Below are positions 27,506-37,944 of a stretch of 45,143 nucleotides of DNA, in pieces. How positions within the stretch are numbered: position 1 is the stretch's first letter; every line of letters starts with the position of its first letter. The position numbers and the translations under genes are program-made. The notes below the pieces were generated by a model. That model was not told the DNA's origin. It saw only the letters and a list, made by a program, of their open reading frames with translations, and ran no database searches. This DNA is from Clostridiales bacterium (GTDB taxonomy: Bacteria > Bacillota > Clostridia > Lachnospirales > Lachnospiraceae). The stretch lies in NCBI GenBank assembly GCA_012523775.1, contig JAAYTK010000024.1:1-45143 (forward strand). Direction: 5' to 3'.

Positions 27506-28108
27506 ATGGGTTTTCTTTCTGAATTAATATATGATTATGGATTAATCGCCATGTTTCTGATAATAATGTTGGAATACGCCTGTTTTCCTGTTTCCAGCGA
27601 AATCATTCTGCCGCTTTCCGGAGCGGTTGCATCATTAAGTAATATTCATTTTCTCGTGATATTGCCCTTAAGTGTTATTGCGGGACTAATCGGAACAGGC
27701 ATCTGTTATACTGTTGGTTGGTTTGGAGGGGGCGCCATCATAAATGCCATAAAAAAAAGATTCCCTAAGACAGAGAAATCACTCGATTCCTCTTATGAAA
27801 AATTTCATGAGAACGGTGCTTCTGCCGTATGTATCGGGCGTGTTATCCCCCTTGTCCGTACATATATTGCTCTGGTGGCAGGGGCGGCTAAATTAAAGCC
27901 CTCTGCGTATTTTTCAGCCTCATTATTAGGAATTACCATCTGGAACACCCTACTAATCGGCCTAGGTTATTCTTTACGGGAGAATTACGGTAAGGTGGCT
28001 GAGTATTACAGTAGGTATAAACACAATCTTATTCCCATATTAATAGTTGCTCTGGTCTTCACAGTAATTCATAGAATATATAAAAAAAGAAAGAAAAATA
28101 ATAATTAA
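27506..28108 (+). CDS. DedA-family membrane protein
   Basis: A 200-residue DedA/SNARE-associated (VTT domain) membrane protein. The family signature is seen in the N-terminal acidic helix (LEYACFPVSSEIILPLSGAVA), the GTGICYTVGWFGG segment and the basic loop with GRVIPLVRTYIALVAGAAK. Family members move undecaprenyl phosphate or phospholipids between membrane leaflets and help envelope stability; the substrate here is not known. AAGGAGAG precedes the ATG. The stop overlaps that of the convergent MATE gene. Confidence 0.9.
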   Translation: MGFLSELIYDYGLIAMFLIIMLEYACFPVSSEIILPLSGAVASLSNIHFLVILPLSVIAGLIGTGICYTVGWFGGGAIINAIKKRFPKTEKSLDSSYEKFHENGASAVCIGRVIPLVRTYIALVAGAAKLKPSAYFSASLLGITIWNTLLIGLGYSLRENYGKVAEYYSRYKHNLIPILIVALVFTVIHRIYKKRKKNNN

Positions 28109-29463
28109 GAACTCCCTGATAAAACTGATTTATTCTTCCATTTACCCGATAATACCCTTATACCACCGAATGATCCTGCAACTACCCAGGTTAAAGCAGA
28201 TGCCCAGAATATACCGTGGAATCCGATAATACGGGACAGGTGTATGGATACTGCCACCCGGACTACTACCTCTATAAGCCCCATTATCATAGGGATTTTT
28301 ATATCGCCGGCACCACTGAGAAAGTTTCTTGTAATAAATATCAGACCTAAAAAGCTATAAAAAAGACTGTTAATCCTTATCCCTTCAACCCCATATCTTA
28401 CCACATCAATATCTTCTTTTTTTGTGAATAATCTCATAATATACTGTCCGCCAAAATACATAACAGGAAGCATAATCAGGCTGAATATCAAAATAATAAT
28501 GACTGAGGACCTCATACCCTTCTTGACTCTCTCTATTTTCCCCGCACCAATATTCTGTCCTGTAAAGGAAGCCACGGCTGCTCCTAAAGACATGGATGGT
28601 TGCATGACCAACTGCTCTATCCTGTTTACTACAGTATAGGCTGCCATTATAGTGGCCTGAAAGCCGTTAATAACAAATTGTAAGACCATCATAGAGATGG
28701 ATATAAAGGAATTTTGCAAAGCTACCGGTATTCCCAATCGGATACATTTTGAGAGAATCTCTCTGTCAGGCTTAAAATCCTTTAGCGGAATCCGAAGCAG
28801 ATCAACCTTGCGATAGGCATAGATTATACATCCTATACCTGACATAAACTGAGCTATTATAGTAGCAATAGCCACACCGGGAACTCCCCAGTTAAATACG
28901 ATTACAAACAGAAGATCCAATACCACATTTATAATACTTGCTATAATAAGAAATATTAGCGGAGTAATAGAGTCTCCAAGGGCACGTAGAATCGCCGCAA
29001 TACCGTTATAGGCAGACAATCCCAAAACTCCTAAGAAAATAATCTTCATATAGCTTTCCGATTGACCGATAATCTCGACTGGTGTTCCCAAAAGCTCCAA
29101 TATGGGACGACACAAAAAATATCCGGCTATTCCTATGATAACGGAGGCTATCAGTAACATATATGCTGCTGTGGCAATACTCTTTTTAACCTTAATATAA
29201 TCTTCTGCTCCAAAGTACTGTGATATTACTATAGAAATACCCGCTGACAGGCCAAAGGCTAATCCAAAAACAAGAAATATTGATGAACCTGTTGCACCGA
29301 CTGCCGCTAAGGCATCCTTACTGACAAACTTCCCAACCACTATGGAATCCACCATATTATAGAACTGTTGAAATATATTACCTATTAACATGGGTCCTGA
29401 AAATTTGAGTATCAGTTTAACAGGACTTCCTTCTGTCATATCACGAGTTAAAGTTCTTGACAT
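28105..29463 (-). CDS. MATE-family efflux transporter
   Basis: A 452-residue multidrug-type transporter with about 12 transmembrane helices in two related halves. Family features include the opening LILKFSGPMLIGNIFQQFYNMVD and the second-half element AAVASFTGQNIGAGK. It probably exchanges Na+ or H+ for an organic cation; the substrate is unknown. GAGGTG lies four bases from the ATG. Its last four bases overlap the end of dedA on the other strand, with no visible terminator between them. Confidence 0.93.
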   Translation of the reverse strand: MSRTLTRDMTEGSPVKLILKFSGPMLIGNIFQQFYNMVDSIVVGKFVSKDALAAVGATGSSIFLVFGLAFGLSAGISIVISQYFGAEDYIKVKKSIATAAYMLLIASVIIGIAGYFLCRPILELLGTPVEIIGQSESYMKIIFLGVLGLSAYNGIAAILRALGDSITPLIFLIIASIINVVLDLLFVIVFNWGVPGVAIATIIAQFMSGIGCIIYAYRKVDLLRIPLKDFKPDREILSKCIRLGIPVALQNSFISISMMVLQFVINGFQATIMAAYTVVNRIEQLVMQPSMSLGAAVASFTGQNIGAGKIERVKKGMRSSVIIILIFSLIMLPVMYFGGQYIMRLFTKKEDIDVVRYGVEGIRINSLFYSFLGLIFITRNFLSGAGDIKIPMIMGLIEVVVRVAVSIHLSRIIGFHGIFWASALTWVVAGSFGGIRVLSGKWKNKSVLSGSS

Positions 29464-29676
29464 ATCACACCTCTATACTTTCTTAACTTATTTACATACA
29501 AGGATATTACATTCATAAATCTTTTCTATATTATAACTCAAATCCCTATGATGTAAATGTATTTAATCATACGGATAATGTCGTTATACTATCGCTTTTC
29601 TTACATAATCCCCTTATTTATTCATATAATTAAAAGAAGATTGCGCACAACCCTTAAACATAAAAGGAGGAAAATG

Positions 29677-32322
29677 ATGCACTGGCACAGCATATCCATA
29701 GAGGATACCATAAGAGAAATGAAGACTGATATAAGACACGGTCTTACCCTAGAGGAAGTCCATGAAAGACAAAGACTATATGGTAAAAATATAATAACCG
29801 CTAAGAAGGGTAAGAATATTATTCAGAAATTCATCGCTCAGTTTGCCGACTTTATGATTATTATTCTGATATGCGCGGCAGTAATATCTTTAATCGTATC
29901 ATACATGGAGGGAAATCCTAATTTCATAGACCCGATAATTATCATGATGATAATTATTCTAAATGCATTTCTTGGAGTAATTCAGGAGACAAAGGCAGAA
30001 AAAGCTTTGGAAGCCTTAAAGAAAATGTCTGCTCCGTCAGCCCATGTACTACGGGAGAACAAGGTAACCGAGATTCCCTCATCGGATTTGGTTCCCGGTG
30101 ATATCGTAATATTGGAAACAGGAAGCTTCGTACCGGCTGACTGCAGACTGATACATGCCATAAATCTAAGAGTAGAAGAAGCCTCGTTAACCGGTGAATC
30201 CCATCCTGTCGAGAAAAATGCTAATCTTCGCCTCCTTCCTGATACCAATTTGGCTGACAGACTGAATATGGTAATGGCTACAAGCACGGTGCTTTATGGC
30301 AGAGGTGTTGGAATAGTCATTGCCACAGGAATGGATACTCAGGTAGGCCATATCGCCAAAATGATTATGGATGATAATACCCCGGATACTCCCCTGCAAA
30401 AGAGACTTGCCAGGACCGGAAAGGTTCTGGGATTGGCTGCTCTGATTATCTGTGGACTGGTATTTATAATAGGAGTATATAAAAACCTTCCAACCTTTGA
30501 TATGTTCATGACTTCAGTAAGCCTGGCTGTTGCAGCAATACCGGAGGGACTACCTGCCATTGTAACAATAATGCTTTCATTAGGCGTTCAGAGAATGGCT
30601 AAAAAGAATGCGGTAATCAGAAAACTTCCCGCAGTTGAAACCTTAGGAAGCGCCACTGTAATTTGCTCGGATAAAACAGGGACCCTGACTCAGAATGTTA
30701 TGACGGTCACAGAAATATCCTCTGTGAAAAAAAAGGAAAAACTAAAAAGTGATTTTGGTTTCTATATATTATCCCATGCCGCTTTATGTAGTGACGCTTT
30801 AATCCAATTGGAGGATAATAAGCCCGTTCTGAGTGGTGAGCCTACGGAAAAGGCATTGGTGCTGGCAGCCTATAATACAGGTGCATTTAAGCCTGACCTC
30901 GATTCAGATTATAAAAGAGTATATGAAATACCCTTTGATTCAGAAAGAAAGCTAATGACTACTGTTCACAAATCTCCCGACAAATCCTCCTACCGTAGTG
31001 TTACAAAGGGTGCTTATGATGTATTGATAGAGCGCTGCTCACACATCTATATAGACGGAAAGCAACAACCTATGACTATCCGTGACAAGAATAAAATCAA
31101 TGCCATAAATTCAGATATGACAAGTCGGGCTCTTCGGGTTATCGGTGTTGCATATAAGAACATCTCAGAATTTAGTACATATAACAAGGTAAAGCTGGAG
31201 AGGGATTTAACCTTTATAGGCCTTATCGGTATGATTGACCCTCCCCGCAATGAGGTCAAGAATGCCGTCAGACTATGCCGACAAGCAGGAATAAAACCTG
31301 TTATGATAACAGGTGATCATATATTAACCGCAAAAGCCATAGCAAAGGAACTGGGCATTCTAACATCACGGTCCGAGGCTATAACCGGTGAGGAATTGTC
31401 AAAATTGTCTACGGAAAGGCTTAATGATACAATAGGACGATTTAGCGTCTTTGCCAGAGTATCCCCAGAGCATAAGGTTAGAATCGTAAAGGCTTATCAA
31501 AATAAAGGTGAGGTTGTGGCTATGACCGGGGACGGAGTAAATGACGCACCCGCCCTTAAGGCTGCCGATATCGGTTGTTCTATGGGGATTACCGGAACAG
31601 ATGTCGCAAAGAATGCCTCAGATATGATACTTACGGATGATAATTTTGCCACCATTGTTTCTGCGGTACAGGAAGGACGTGGTATATATGAAAATATACG
31701 AAAAGCAGTCCATTTCCTCCTTTCCAGCAATATAGGTGAGATACTGACCATATTCGTAGCAATAATTATGGGTCTGCCGACTCCGCTGGTGGCCGTTCAG
31801 CTGCTTTGGGTAAATCTTGTAACGGATTCTCTTCCCGCCATATCCCTGGGAGTGGAACCGGCATCGAAGGATATAATGAGGCGAAAACCCATATCACCTA
31901 AGAAGGGTATGTTTGCCGACGGACTCGCTTTGCAGATTATTATCGAGGGTATTCTAATCGGCTCCTTGGCTCTGTGTGCCTTTGTTATCGGAAACAAGTA
32001 TTATGATGCAACCGATATCCCTTGGGTGGGAAGGACTATGTCCTTCTCGGTTTTAAGCCTGTCACAACTGTTCCATTCATTTAATATGAGAAGCCGCCTA
32101 TCCTTATCGGAAATCGGTATTTTATCGAACAACAAGTTGGTAATATCATTTATTATATGCTCAATATTACAGATAACCGTAATATCCATAGCCCCACTGG
32201 CAAGGGTATTTCAGGTGGTTCCTCTGAATGTGCGACAATGGGCTATTGTATTATTGTTATCCATTACCCCCATTATAGTTGTTGAACTGCAAAAGAAAAT
32301 AAATAATAAAAAGCATACTTGA
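29677..32322 (+). CDS. Calcium-type P-type ATPase
   Basis: An 881-residue P2-type cation pump of the SERCA/PMR1 kind. The actuator TGES is at residues 172-175, the phosphorylated Asp332 is in SDKTGTLTQN, and the hinge motif MTGDGVNDAPALKAADIG is intact. The membrane segments include PEGLPA (M4) and WVNLVTDSLPA (M6), the ligands typical of Ca2+ pumps. I start at ATG 29677, which has six bases after AGGAGG; the ATG at 29674 has only three, and the open frame back to 29557 lacks a ribosome site. It probably exports Ca2+. A terminator is not evident, so transcripts may run into the next small gene. Confidence 0.95.
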   Translation: MHWHSISIEDTIREMKTDIRHGLTLEEVHERQRLYGKNIITAKKGKNIIQKFIAQFADFMIIILICAAVISLIVSYMEGNPNFIDPIIIMMIIILNAFLGVIQETKAEKALEALKKMSAPSAHVLRENKVTEIPSSDLVPGDIVILETGSFVPADCRLIHAINLRVEEASLTGESHPVEKNANLRLLPDTNLADRLNMVMATSTVLYGRGVGIVIATGMDTQVGHIAKMIMDDNTPDTPLQKRLARTGKVLGLAALIICGLVFIIGVYKNLPTFDMFMTSVSLAVAAIPEGLPAIVTIMLSLGVQRMAKKNAVIRKLPAVETLGSATVICSDKTGTLTQNVMTVTEISSVKKKEKLKSDFGFYILSHAALCSDALIQLEDNKPVLSGEPTEKALVLAAYNTGAFKPDLDSDYKRVYEIPFDSERKLMTTVHKSPDKSSYRSVTKGAYDVLIERCSHIYIDGKQQPMTIRDKNKINAINSDMTSRALRVIGVAYKNISEFSTYNKVKLERDLTFIGLIGMIDPPRNEVKNAVRLCRQAGIKPVMITGDHILTAKAIAKELGILTSRSEAITGEELSKLSTERLNDTIGRFSVFARVSPEHKVRIVKAYQNKGEVVAMTGDGVNDAPALKAADIGCSMGITGTDVAKNASDMILTDDNFATIVSAVQEGRGIYENIRKAVHFLLSSNIGEILTIFVAIIMGLPTPLVAVQLLWVNLVTDSLPAISLGVEPASKDIMRRKPISPKKGMFADGLALQIIIEGILIGSLALCAFVIGNKYYDATDIPWVGRTMSFSVLSLSQLFHSFNMRSRLSLSEIGILSNNKLVISFIICSILQITVISIAPLARVFQVVPLNVRQWAIVLLLSITPIIVVELQKKINNKKHT

Positions 32323-32407
32323 ATTTTTTCTCTTTTCATTATATATTAAAATTGTCGGCATAATTGTTATAATTTGGGTGTTGGATTAATGTGAACGAGG
32401 TGTAAGT

Positions 32408-32602
32408 ATGACATCAGAATCAAAATATGATTTATCCCCTCTCAAACCATATGATGAAACCATGTGGGAGAACTTCACTTTATATGATAACATGCCTTAT
32501 GTATGGGATACTGATTACGAAAGGCGTCTTACACTGGAAAGCGGTAATGTGATTAAAGGTTATCGCTGCAAGATAAAAGAACCTTATGAGATAAAGCATT
32601 AA
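32408..32602 (+). CDS. Small unknown protein, 64 residues
   Basis: A soluble, aromatic-rich 64-residue protein (MWENFTLYDNMPYVWDTDYERR) I do not recognise. The start has GAGGTG five bases upstream. It lies 85 bases after the calcium pump gene, before a strong terminator. It could be a separate gene or the last part of that transcript. Confidence 0.62.
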   Translation: MTSESKYDLSPLKPYDETMWENFTLYDNMPYVWDTDYERRLTLESGNVIKGYRCKIKEPYEIKH

Positions 32603-32640
32603 TATGTTAAACGATAATGGACTACATATTAAGGACTAAA

Positions 32641-32672
32641 AAAACATCAGGAGTATAACCTCCTGATGTTTT
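32641..32672. terminator. Bidirectional terminator, small gene / eno
   Basis: AAAACATCAGGAG (32641-32653) pairs perfectly with CTCCTGATGTTTT (32660-32672) around six bases. A-tracts on the left and T-tracts on the right give T-runs on both strands. Confidence 0.9.
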
Positions 32673-32692
32673 ATTAAAGCAGTCTTTATCGT

Positions 32693-34045
<1,353 letters not shown>

Positions 34046-34077
34046 TTATCTTTTCTATTATCTACTAAATCATGCAA

Positions 34078-34106
34078 GCTATACCTCTTTATAATACCTT
34101 AGTCAA
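34078..34106 (-). promoter_or_regulatory. Putative eno promoter
   Basis: On the minus strand TTGACT (34106-34101), 17 bp, TATAGC (34083-34078). The -35 is good and the -10 is moderate. Confidence 0.5.
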
Positions 34107-34116
34107 AAATAATATA

Positions 34117-34149
34117 TGTGATTTATGTCACAGATCCTATATGTCACAG
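34117..34149. promoter_or_regulatory. Crp-like palindrome plus direct repeat
   Basis: TGTGA-TTTATG-TCACA (34117-34132) is an exact TGTGA-N6-TCACA dyad. Its right half, TATGTCACAG, recurs 16 bases later (34124-34133 and 34140-34149). The site lies just upstream of the eno -35 and upstream of the divergent carboxypeptidase gene. Confidence 0.55.
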
Positions 34150-34246
34150 TTCCCATTAAGAAATGGATATTCTAATTGTACCTAAAATTTTATCCCTGAG
34201 CAAGATAATTCCGCTTAAAACAATGAATTTTATAGAAAATAATGGA

Positions 34247-34275
34247 TTGCTATGAATAATAAATATTGATATACT
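34247..34275 (+). promoter_or_regulatory. Promoter of the M32 carboxypeptidase gene
   Basis: TTGCTA (34247-34252), 17 bp, TATACT (34270-34275), about 36 bases before the ATG at 34312. Confidence 0.55.
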
Positions 34276-34311
34276 ATTTTTAATATTGACTGTAAAGAAA
34301 GGAATAATTAT

Positions 34312-35817
34312 ATGAGTAAAACCTTTGATACTTTAAAGCCCTATCTTGATAAGGCTATGGCATTTGCAACAGCAAGGAATTTATTCGAATGGGATGACCA
34401 GACTATTGCCCCTTATGAGGCGGCTGAGTATACCTCCAAGGTCGTCGGTATTCTATCTGATGAGTATATGAAATGTCTGATTAATGATGATGTAAGAAAA
34501 CTCATTAAGAAGCTTAAGGAGGACAAGGAACAGGAAGAGCTGACCGATAAGGAGAAGGCTATTATAAAGGAGCTTTGCAAGACCTATGAGCAGTTGGAGA
34601 GCATTCCTCCGGAGGAGTACAGGGCTTTTAACGAGCTGACACTGGTTGCTAACAGAGCATGGACAAAGGCTAAGAAGGATAAAGATTATGAGCACTTTGC
34701 CCCTTATCTGAAGAAAATCATTGAATACAAGAAGAAATTTGCCGGATATCGGGTTAAGAAAGGACAGGAGCTATACGAAGTTCTTCTGGGTGATTTTGAG
34801 GAATGCTTTGGTATTAAGGACCTGGATATATTCTTTGATAAAATAAAAAAGGAGATTGTTCCGTTATTAAAGCAGGTAGCAAATAAATCAGATACAATTG
34901 ATAAAAACTATAATTTCCTTAAATATGATTTGGATAAACAAAGAGAATTTAACAGATTCCTTTGTGGATATTTAGGTTTTGATTTTAATAGGGGTGTTAT
35001 AGCAGAAAGCGCTCATCCATTTACCTTGAATCTTCATAATCATGATGTTCGTATCACAAATAAATATATTGAGAATAATCTGGAAAGTGCTATGTTCTCG
35101 GTAATTCATGAAACAGGCCATGCCCTTTACGAAATGAATATTGATGATTCCCTTACACAGACCCCGGTCGGTACCGGAGCATCCATGGGAATGCATGAAT
35201 CACAATCGAGATTATATGAGAACATTATAGGTCGTAGTAAGGCTTTCTGGATACCTCTTTATGATAAATTAGTGGAGACCTATCCGGAGAATTTAAAAAA
35301 TATATCTCTTGATGACTTTATAAGAGGAGTCAATAAGGCTGAACCCGGTCTGATTAGAACTGAGGCGGATGAGCTGTCATATCCACTTCATATTATAATT
35401 CGATATGAAATAGAAAAGATGATTTTTTCCGGCGAAGCTGATATAGATAAACTGCCTGAGCTATGGAACAGTAAATGCCAGGAGTATTTAGGTATAACTC
35501 CTGAGAATGATGCCGAGGGAATCCTTCAGGATATCCATTGGTCCTTTGGTGAGTTTGGATATTTCCCTTCCTATGCCATAGGCTCTGCCGTAGCCTCACA
35601 GATATATGCAAAGATTGTGGAGGTAATGCCTGTGGAGGATTATCTAAAGGAAGGAAACCTAACTCCTATTCGTGAGTTCTTAAGAGATTCGATTCACAAA
35701 TACGGGGCGACAAAGAACACAAATCAGATTCTAATGGATATTACACAGGAGGAATTCAATGCAGATTATTACGTTAATTATCTTAAGGATAAGTACGAAA
35801 AACTATATAATCTGTAA
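34312..35817 (+). CDS. M32-family metallocarboxypeptidase
   Basis: A 501-residue thermostable carboxypeptidase-1 (M32, Taq type) that trims C-terminal residues from peptides in the cytoplasm. The zinc motif HETGH is at residues 266-270, and HESQSRLYEN supplies the third ligand near Glu296. DIHWSFGEFGYFPSYAIGS near the C-terminus is characteristic. There is no signal peptide. Length matches the family. A purine-rich AAAGGA precedes the ATG. It is monocistronic. Confidence 0.94.
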   Translation: MSKTFDTLKPYLDKAMAFATARNLFEWDDQTIAPYEAAEYTSKVVGILSDEYMKCLINDDVRKLIKKLKEDKEQEELTDKEKAIIKELCKTYEQLESIPPEEYRAFNELTLVANRAWTKAKKDKDYEHFAPYLKKIIEYKKKFAGYRVKKGQELYEVLLGDFEECFGIKDLDIFFDKIKKEIVPLLKQVANKSDTIDKNYNFLKYDLDKQREFNRFLCGYLGFDFNRGVIAESAHPFTLNLHNHDVRITNKYIENNLESAMFSVIHETGHALYEMNIDDSLTQTPVGTGASMGMHESQSRLYENIIGRSKAFWIPLYDKLVETYPENLKNISLDDFIRGVNKAEPGLIRTEADELSYPLHIIIRYEIEKMIFSGEADIDKLPELWNSKCQEYLGITPENDAEGILQDIHWSFGEFGYFPSYAIGSAVASQIYAKIVEVMPVEDYLKEGNLTPIREFLRDSIHKYGATKNTNQILMDITQEEFNADYYVNYLKDKYEKLYNL

Positions 35818-35842
35818 GAACTAATTCAATTAAACATACTTT

Positions 35843-35926
35843 TATGTATATTTATGCTATTATTTTTGTGTTATTTGCATATTTATAAATATTTTGCTTG
35901 CAATATCTCTGATATTAGGTTAATAT
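35843..35926 (+). promoter_or_regulatory. argH upstream region: ARG-box-like sites and promoter
   Basis: Two AT-rich 18-mers resemble the ArgR/AhrC box TNTGNATWWWWATNCANA: 35843-35860 (mismatched at two positions) and 35874-35891 (mismatched at one fixed position). A promoter TTGCAA (35898-35903), 17 bp, TAATAT (35921-35926) follows. The boxes lie upstream of it. A match to such an AT-rich pattern could be chance. Confidence 0.4.
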
Positions 35927-35961
35927 AGCTTATATTTACTACAGTTGAAAGGAGTGTAATT

Positions 35962-37341
35962 ATGAAGCTTTGGGGCGGTCGCTTTACAAAGGAAACTAAT
36001 CAACTGGTTCATAATTTCAATGCCTCCATAGCCTTTGACCAAAGGTTTTATCGTCAGGATATTCAAGGCAGTATTGCCCATACTGAAATGCTGGAAAAGC
36101 AAGGTATAATATCTAAGGATGAAAGAGACCTTATTATCAAGGGGCTTTCCGATATTTTGGAGGATATTGAAAAAGGACATCTTACAATATCGGAGGAATA
36201 CGAAGATATCCACAGCTTCGTTGAATCACAGCTCATTGACAAAATCGGAGAAGCAGGCAAGAAACTACATACCGGACGTAGCCGAAACGATCAGGTTGCC
36301 TTGGACATGAAGCTTTATATAAGAGAAGAAATCAATGAACTCGACCTGCTTTTAAAAAACCTGCTAAAGACAATTCATAATATAATGAAAGAGAATATAG
36401 AGACCTTTATGCCGGGATTTACACACCTTCAGAAGGCTCAGCCTGTAACACTCTCCCACCATATGGGAGCATATTTTGAAATGTTCAAAAGAGACCGTTC
36501 AAGGCTGTCGGATATAAAGAAGCGGATGAATACGTCTCCTCTGGGGTCCGGTGCTCTTGCAGGCACCACTTATCCGTTGGACCGTGAATTCAGTGCTTTA
36601 CTGTTAGGCTTTGACAGTCCTAATCTTAACAGTATGGACGGTGTATCAGACAGGGATTATGTTTTAGAGCTTCTTTCCTCTCTGTCGATTATAATGATGC
36701 ACTTAAGCCGTCTTAGTGAGGAAATAATCATATGGAACAGTAATGAGTATCAGTTTATAGAACTGGACGACGCTTATTCTACCGGTTCCTCCATAATGCC
36801 TCAGAAGAAAAATCCTGATATTGCAGAGCTGGTAAGAGGAAAAACCGGTAGGGTCTACGGAGCATTGATGTCTCTGCTTACCACTATGAAGGGTCTCCCA
36901 CTTGCATACAATAAGGATATGCAGGAGGATAAGGAACTCACCTTTGACGCAATCGATACGGTAAAGGGCTGTATTGCTTTATCTGACGGAATGCTGTCCA
37001 CTTTAAAATTCAATAAGGATATAATGGCAGACAGTGCCACAAAGGGCTTTATAAATGCTACCGATGCTGCTGATTATCTCGTAAACAAGGGGGTTGCATT
37101 TAGAGACGCCCATAGTATAATCGGACAATTAGTATTAGCCTGTATCGATAAGGGAGTCTCCCTGGATAAGCTAAGCTTAGAGGATTACAAGGCTATATGC
37201 CCTATATTTGATGATGATATCTATGATGCTATCAGCTTAACAACCTGTGTAAACAAGAGAAATACCATAGGTGCCCCGGGTAAAAAGGCCATGGCAAAGG
37301 TGATTGAATTAAATGAAGAATACTTAAATAAAGAGCAATAA
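35962..37341 (+). CDS. argH: Argininosuccinate lyase
   Basis: A 459-residue enzyme that cleaves argininosuccinate to arginine and fumarate, the last step of arginine synthesis. The family signature [12 protein letters not shown] is at residues 275-286 and includes the catalytic Ser. [13 protein letters not shown] and the TAQ/THLQ-like [10 protein letters not shown] segment are also present. GAAAGGAG precedes the ATG. No argG or other arg gene is adjacent. Confidence 0.97.
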   Translation: MKLWGGRFTKETNQLVHNFNASIAFDQRFYRQDIQGSIAHTEMLEKQGIISKDERDLIIKGLSDILEDIEKGHLTISEEYEDIHSFVESQLIDKIGEAGKKLHTGRSRNDQVALDMKLYIREEINELDLLLKNLLKTIHNIMKENIETFMPGFTHLQKAQPVTLSHHMGAYFEMFKRDRSRLSDIKKRMNTSPLGSGALAGTTYPLDREFSALLLGFDSPNLNSMDGVSDRDYVLELLSSLSIIMMHLSRLSEEIIIWNSNEYQFIELDDAYSTGSSIMPQKKNPDIAELVRGKTGRVYGALMSLLTTMKGLPLAYNKDMQEDKELTFDAIDTVKGCIALSDGMLSTLKFNKDIMADSATKGFINATDAADYLVNKGVAFRDAHSIIGQLVLACIDKGVSLDKLSLEDYKAICPIFDDDIYDAISLTTCVNKRNTIGAPGKKAMAKVIELNEEYLNKEQ

Positions 37342-37347
37342 AATGAA

Positions 37348-37370
37348 GCCACTGCAAATTTTGCGGTGGC
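37348..37370. terminator. Terminator between argH and lepB
   Basis: GCCACTGCAA (37348-37357) pairs with TTGCGGTGGC (37361-37370), one G-U pair. On the minus strand it is followed by TTCATTTTA, so it better suits lepB; on the plus strand the T-run is poor. Confidence 0.65.
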
Positions 37371-37393
37371 TCCATTATATTATCTGAAACAGC

Positions 37394-37915
37394 TTATTTG
37401 TTTAACCATTTGAAATTAGGATACTTTAGTATAGCCTTCCCTTTAATCTTTTCTTTCTTTACAAACTTATTATCCCATACTCTGGAATCCTTGGAGGTAT
37501 TTCTATTGTCTCCCATCATAAAATAGCATCCATCAGGCACTTCAATCGGCCCGAAATCCTGCTCTATCATAGGCTCTAACAGGTAGTCTTCTGTTACCTG
37601 CTCATTATTAATATATAGAATTCCATCCTTAATCTCTATAATATCCCCACCAATACCGATTATCCTCTTGATGTAATCATCCTTTTCATTATCGGGAAAG
37701 GGAAATACTACGATATCTCCTCGTTTGGGGTCGCTAAACAGATAAGATAAACGGAAGGTTACCACCTTATCTCCAGTCATTATTGTGTTTTCCATCGAAC
37801 CCGTCGGTACCTGAACTTGAAATATAACAAATCTTTCAATTAGCAGTGCCAATATTATGGCTATGCCAAACACCAGGATCCAACTGATTATCTCCTTAAT
37901 TATACGCTTTCCCAT
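37394..37915 (-). CDS. lepB: Signal peptidase I
   Basis: A 173-residue membrane protease that removes signal peptides. One N-terminal membrane helix (about 8-27) is followed by the catalytic Ser40 in PTGSMENTI and Lys83 in YIKRIIGIGGD, then the GDNRNTSKDSR box. This short form is the Gram-positive type. AAGGAG lies eight bases from the ATG. It lies 29 bases after the xylanase gene on the same strand, so the two are probably cotranscribed. Confidence 0.95.
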   Translation of the reverse strand: MGKRIIKEIISWILVFGIAIILALLIERFVIFQVQVPTGSMENTIMTGDKVVTFRLSYLFSDPKRGDIVVFPFPDNEKDDYIKRIIGIGGDIIEIKDGILYINNEQVTEDYLLEPMIEQDFGPIEVPDGCYFMMGDNRNTSKDSRVWDNKFVKKEKIKGKAILKYPNFKWLNK

Positions 37916-37944
37916 TACATATTCTCCTTTGATATTTGTCGTCC

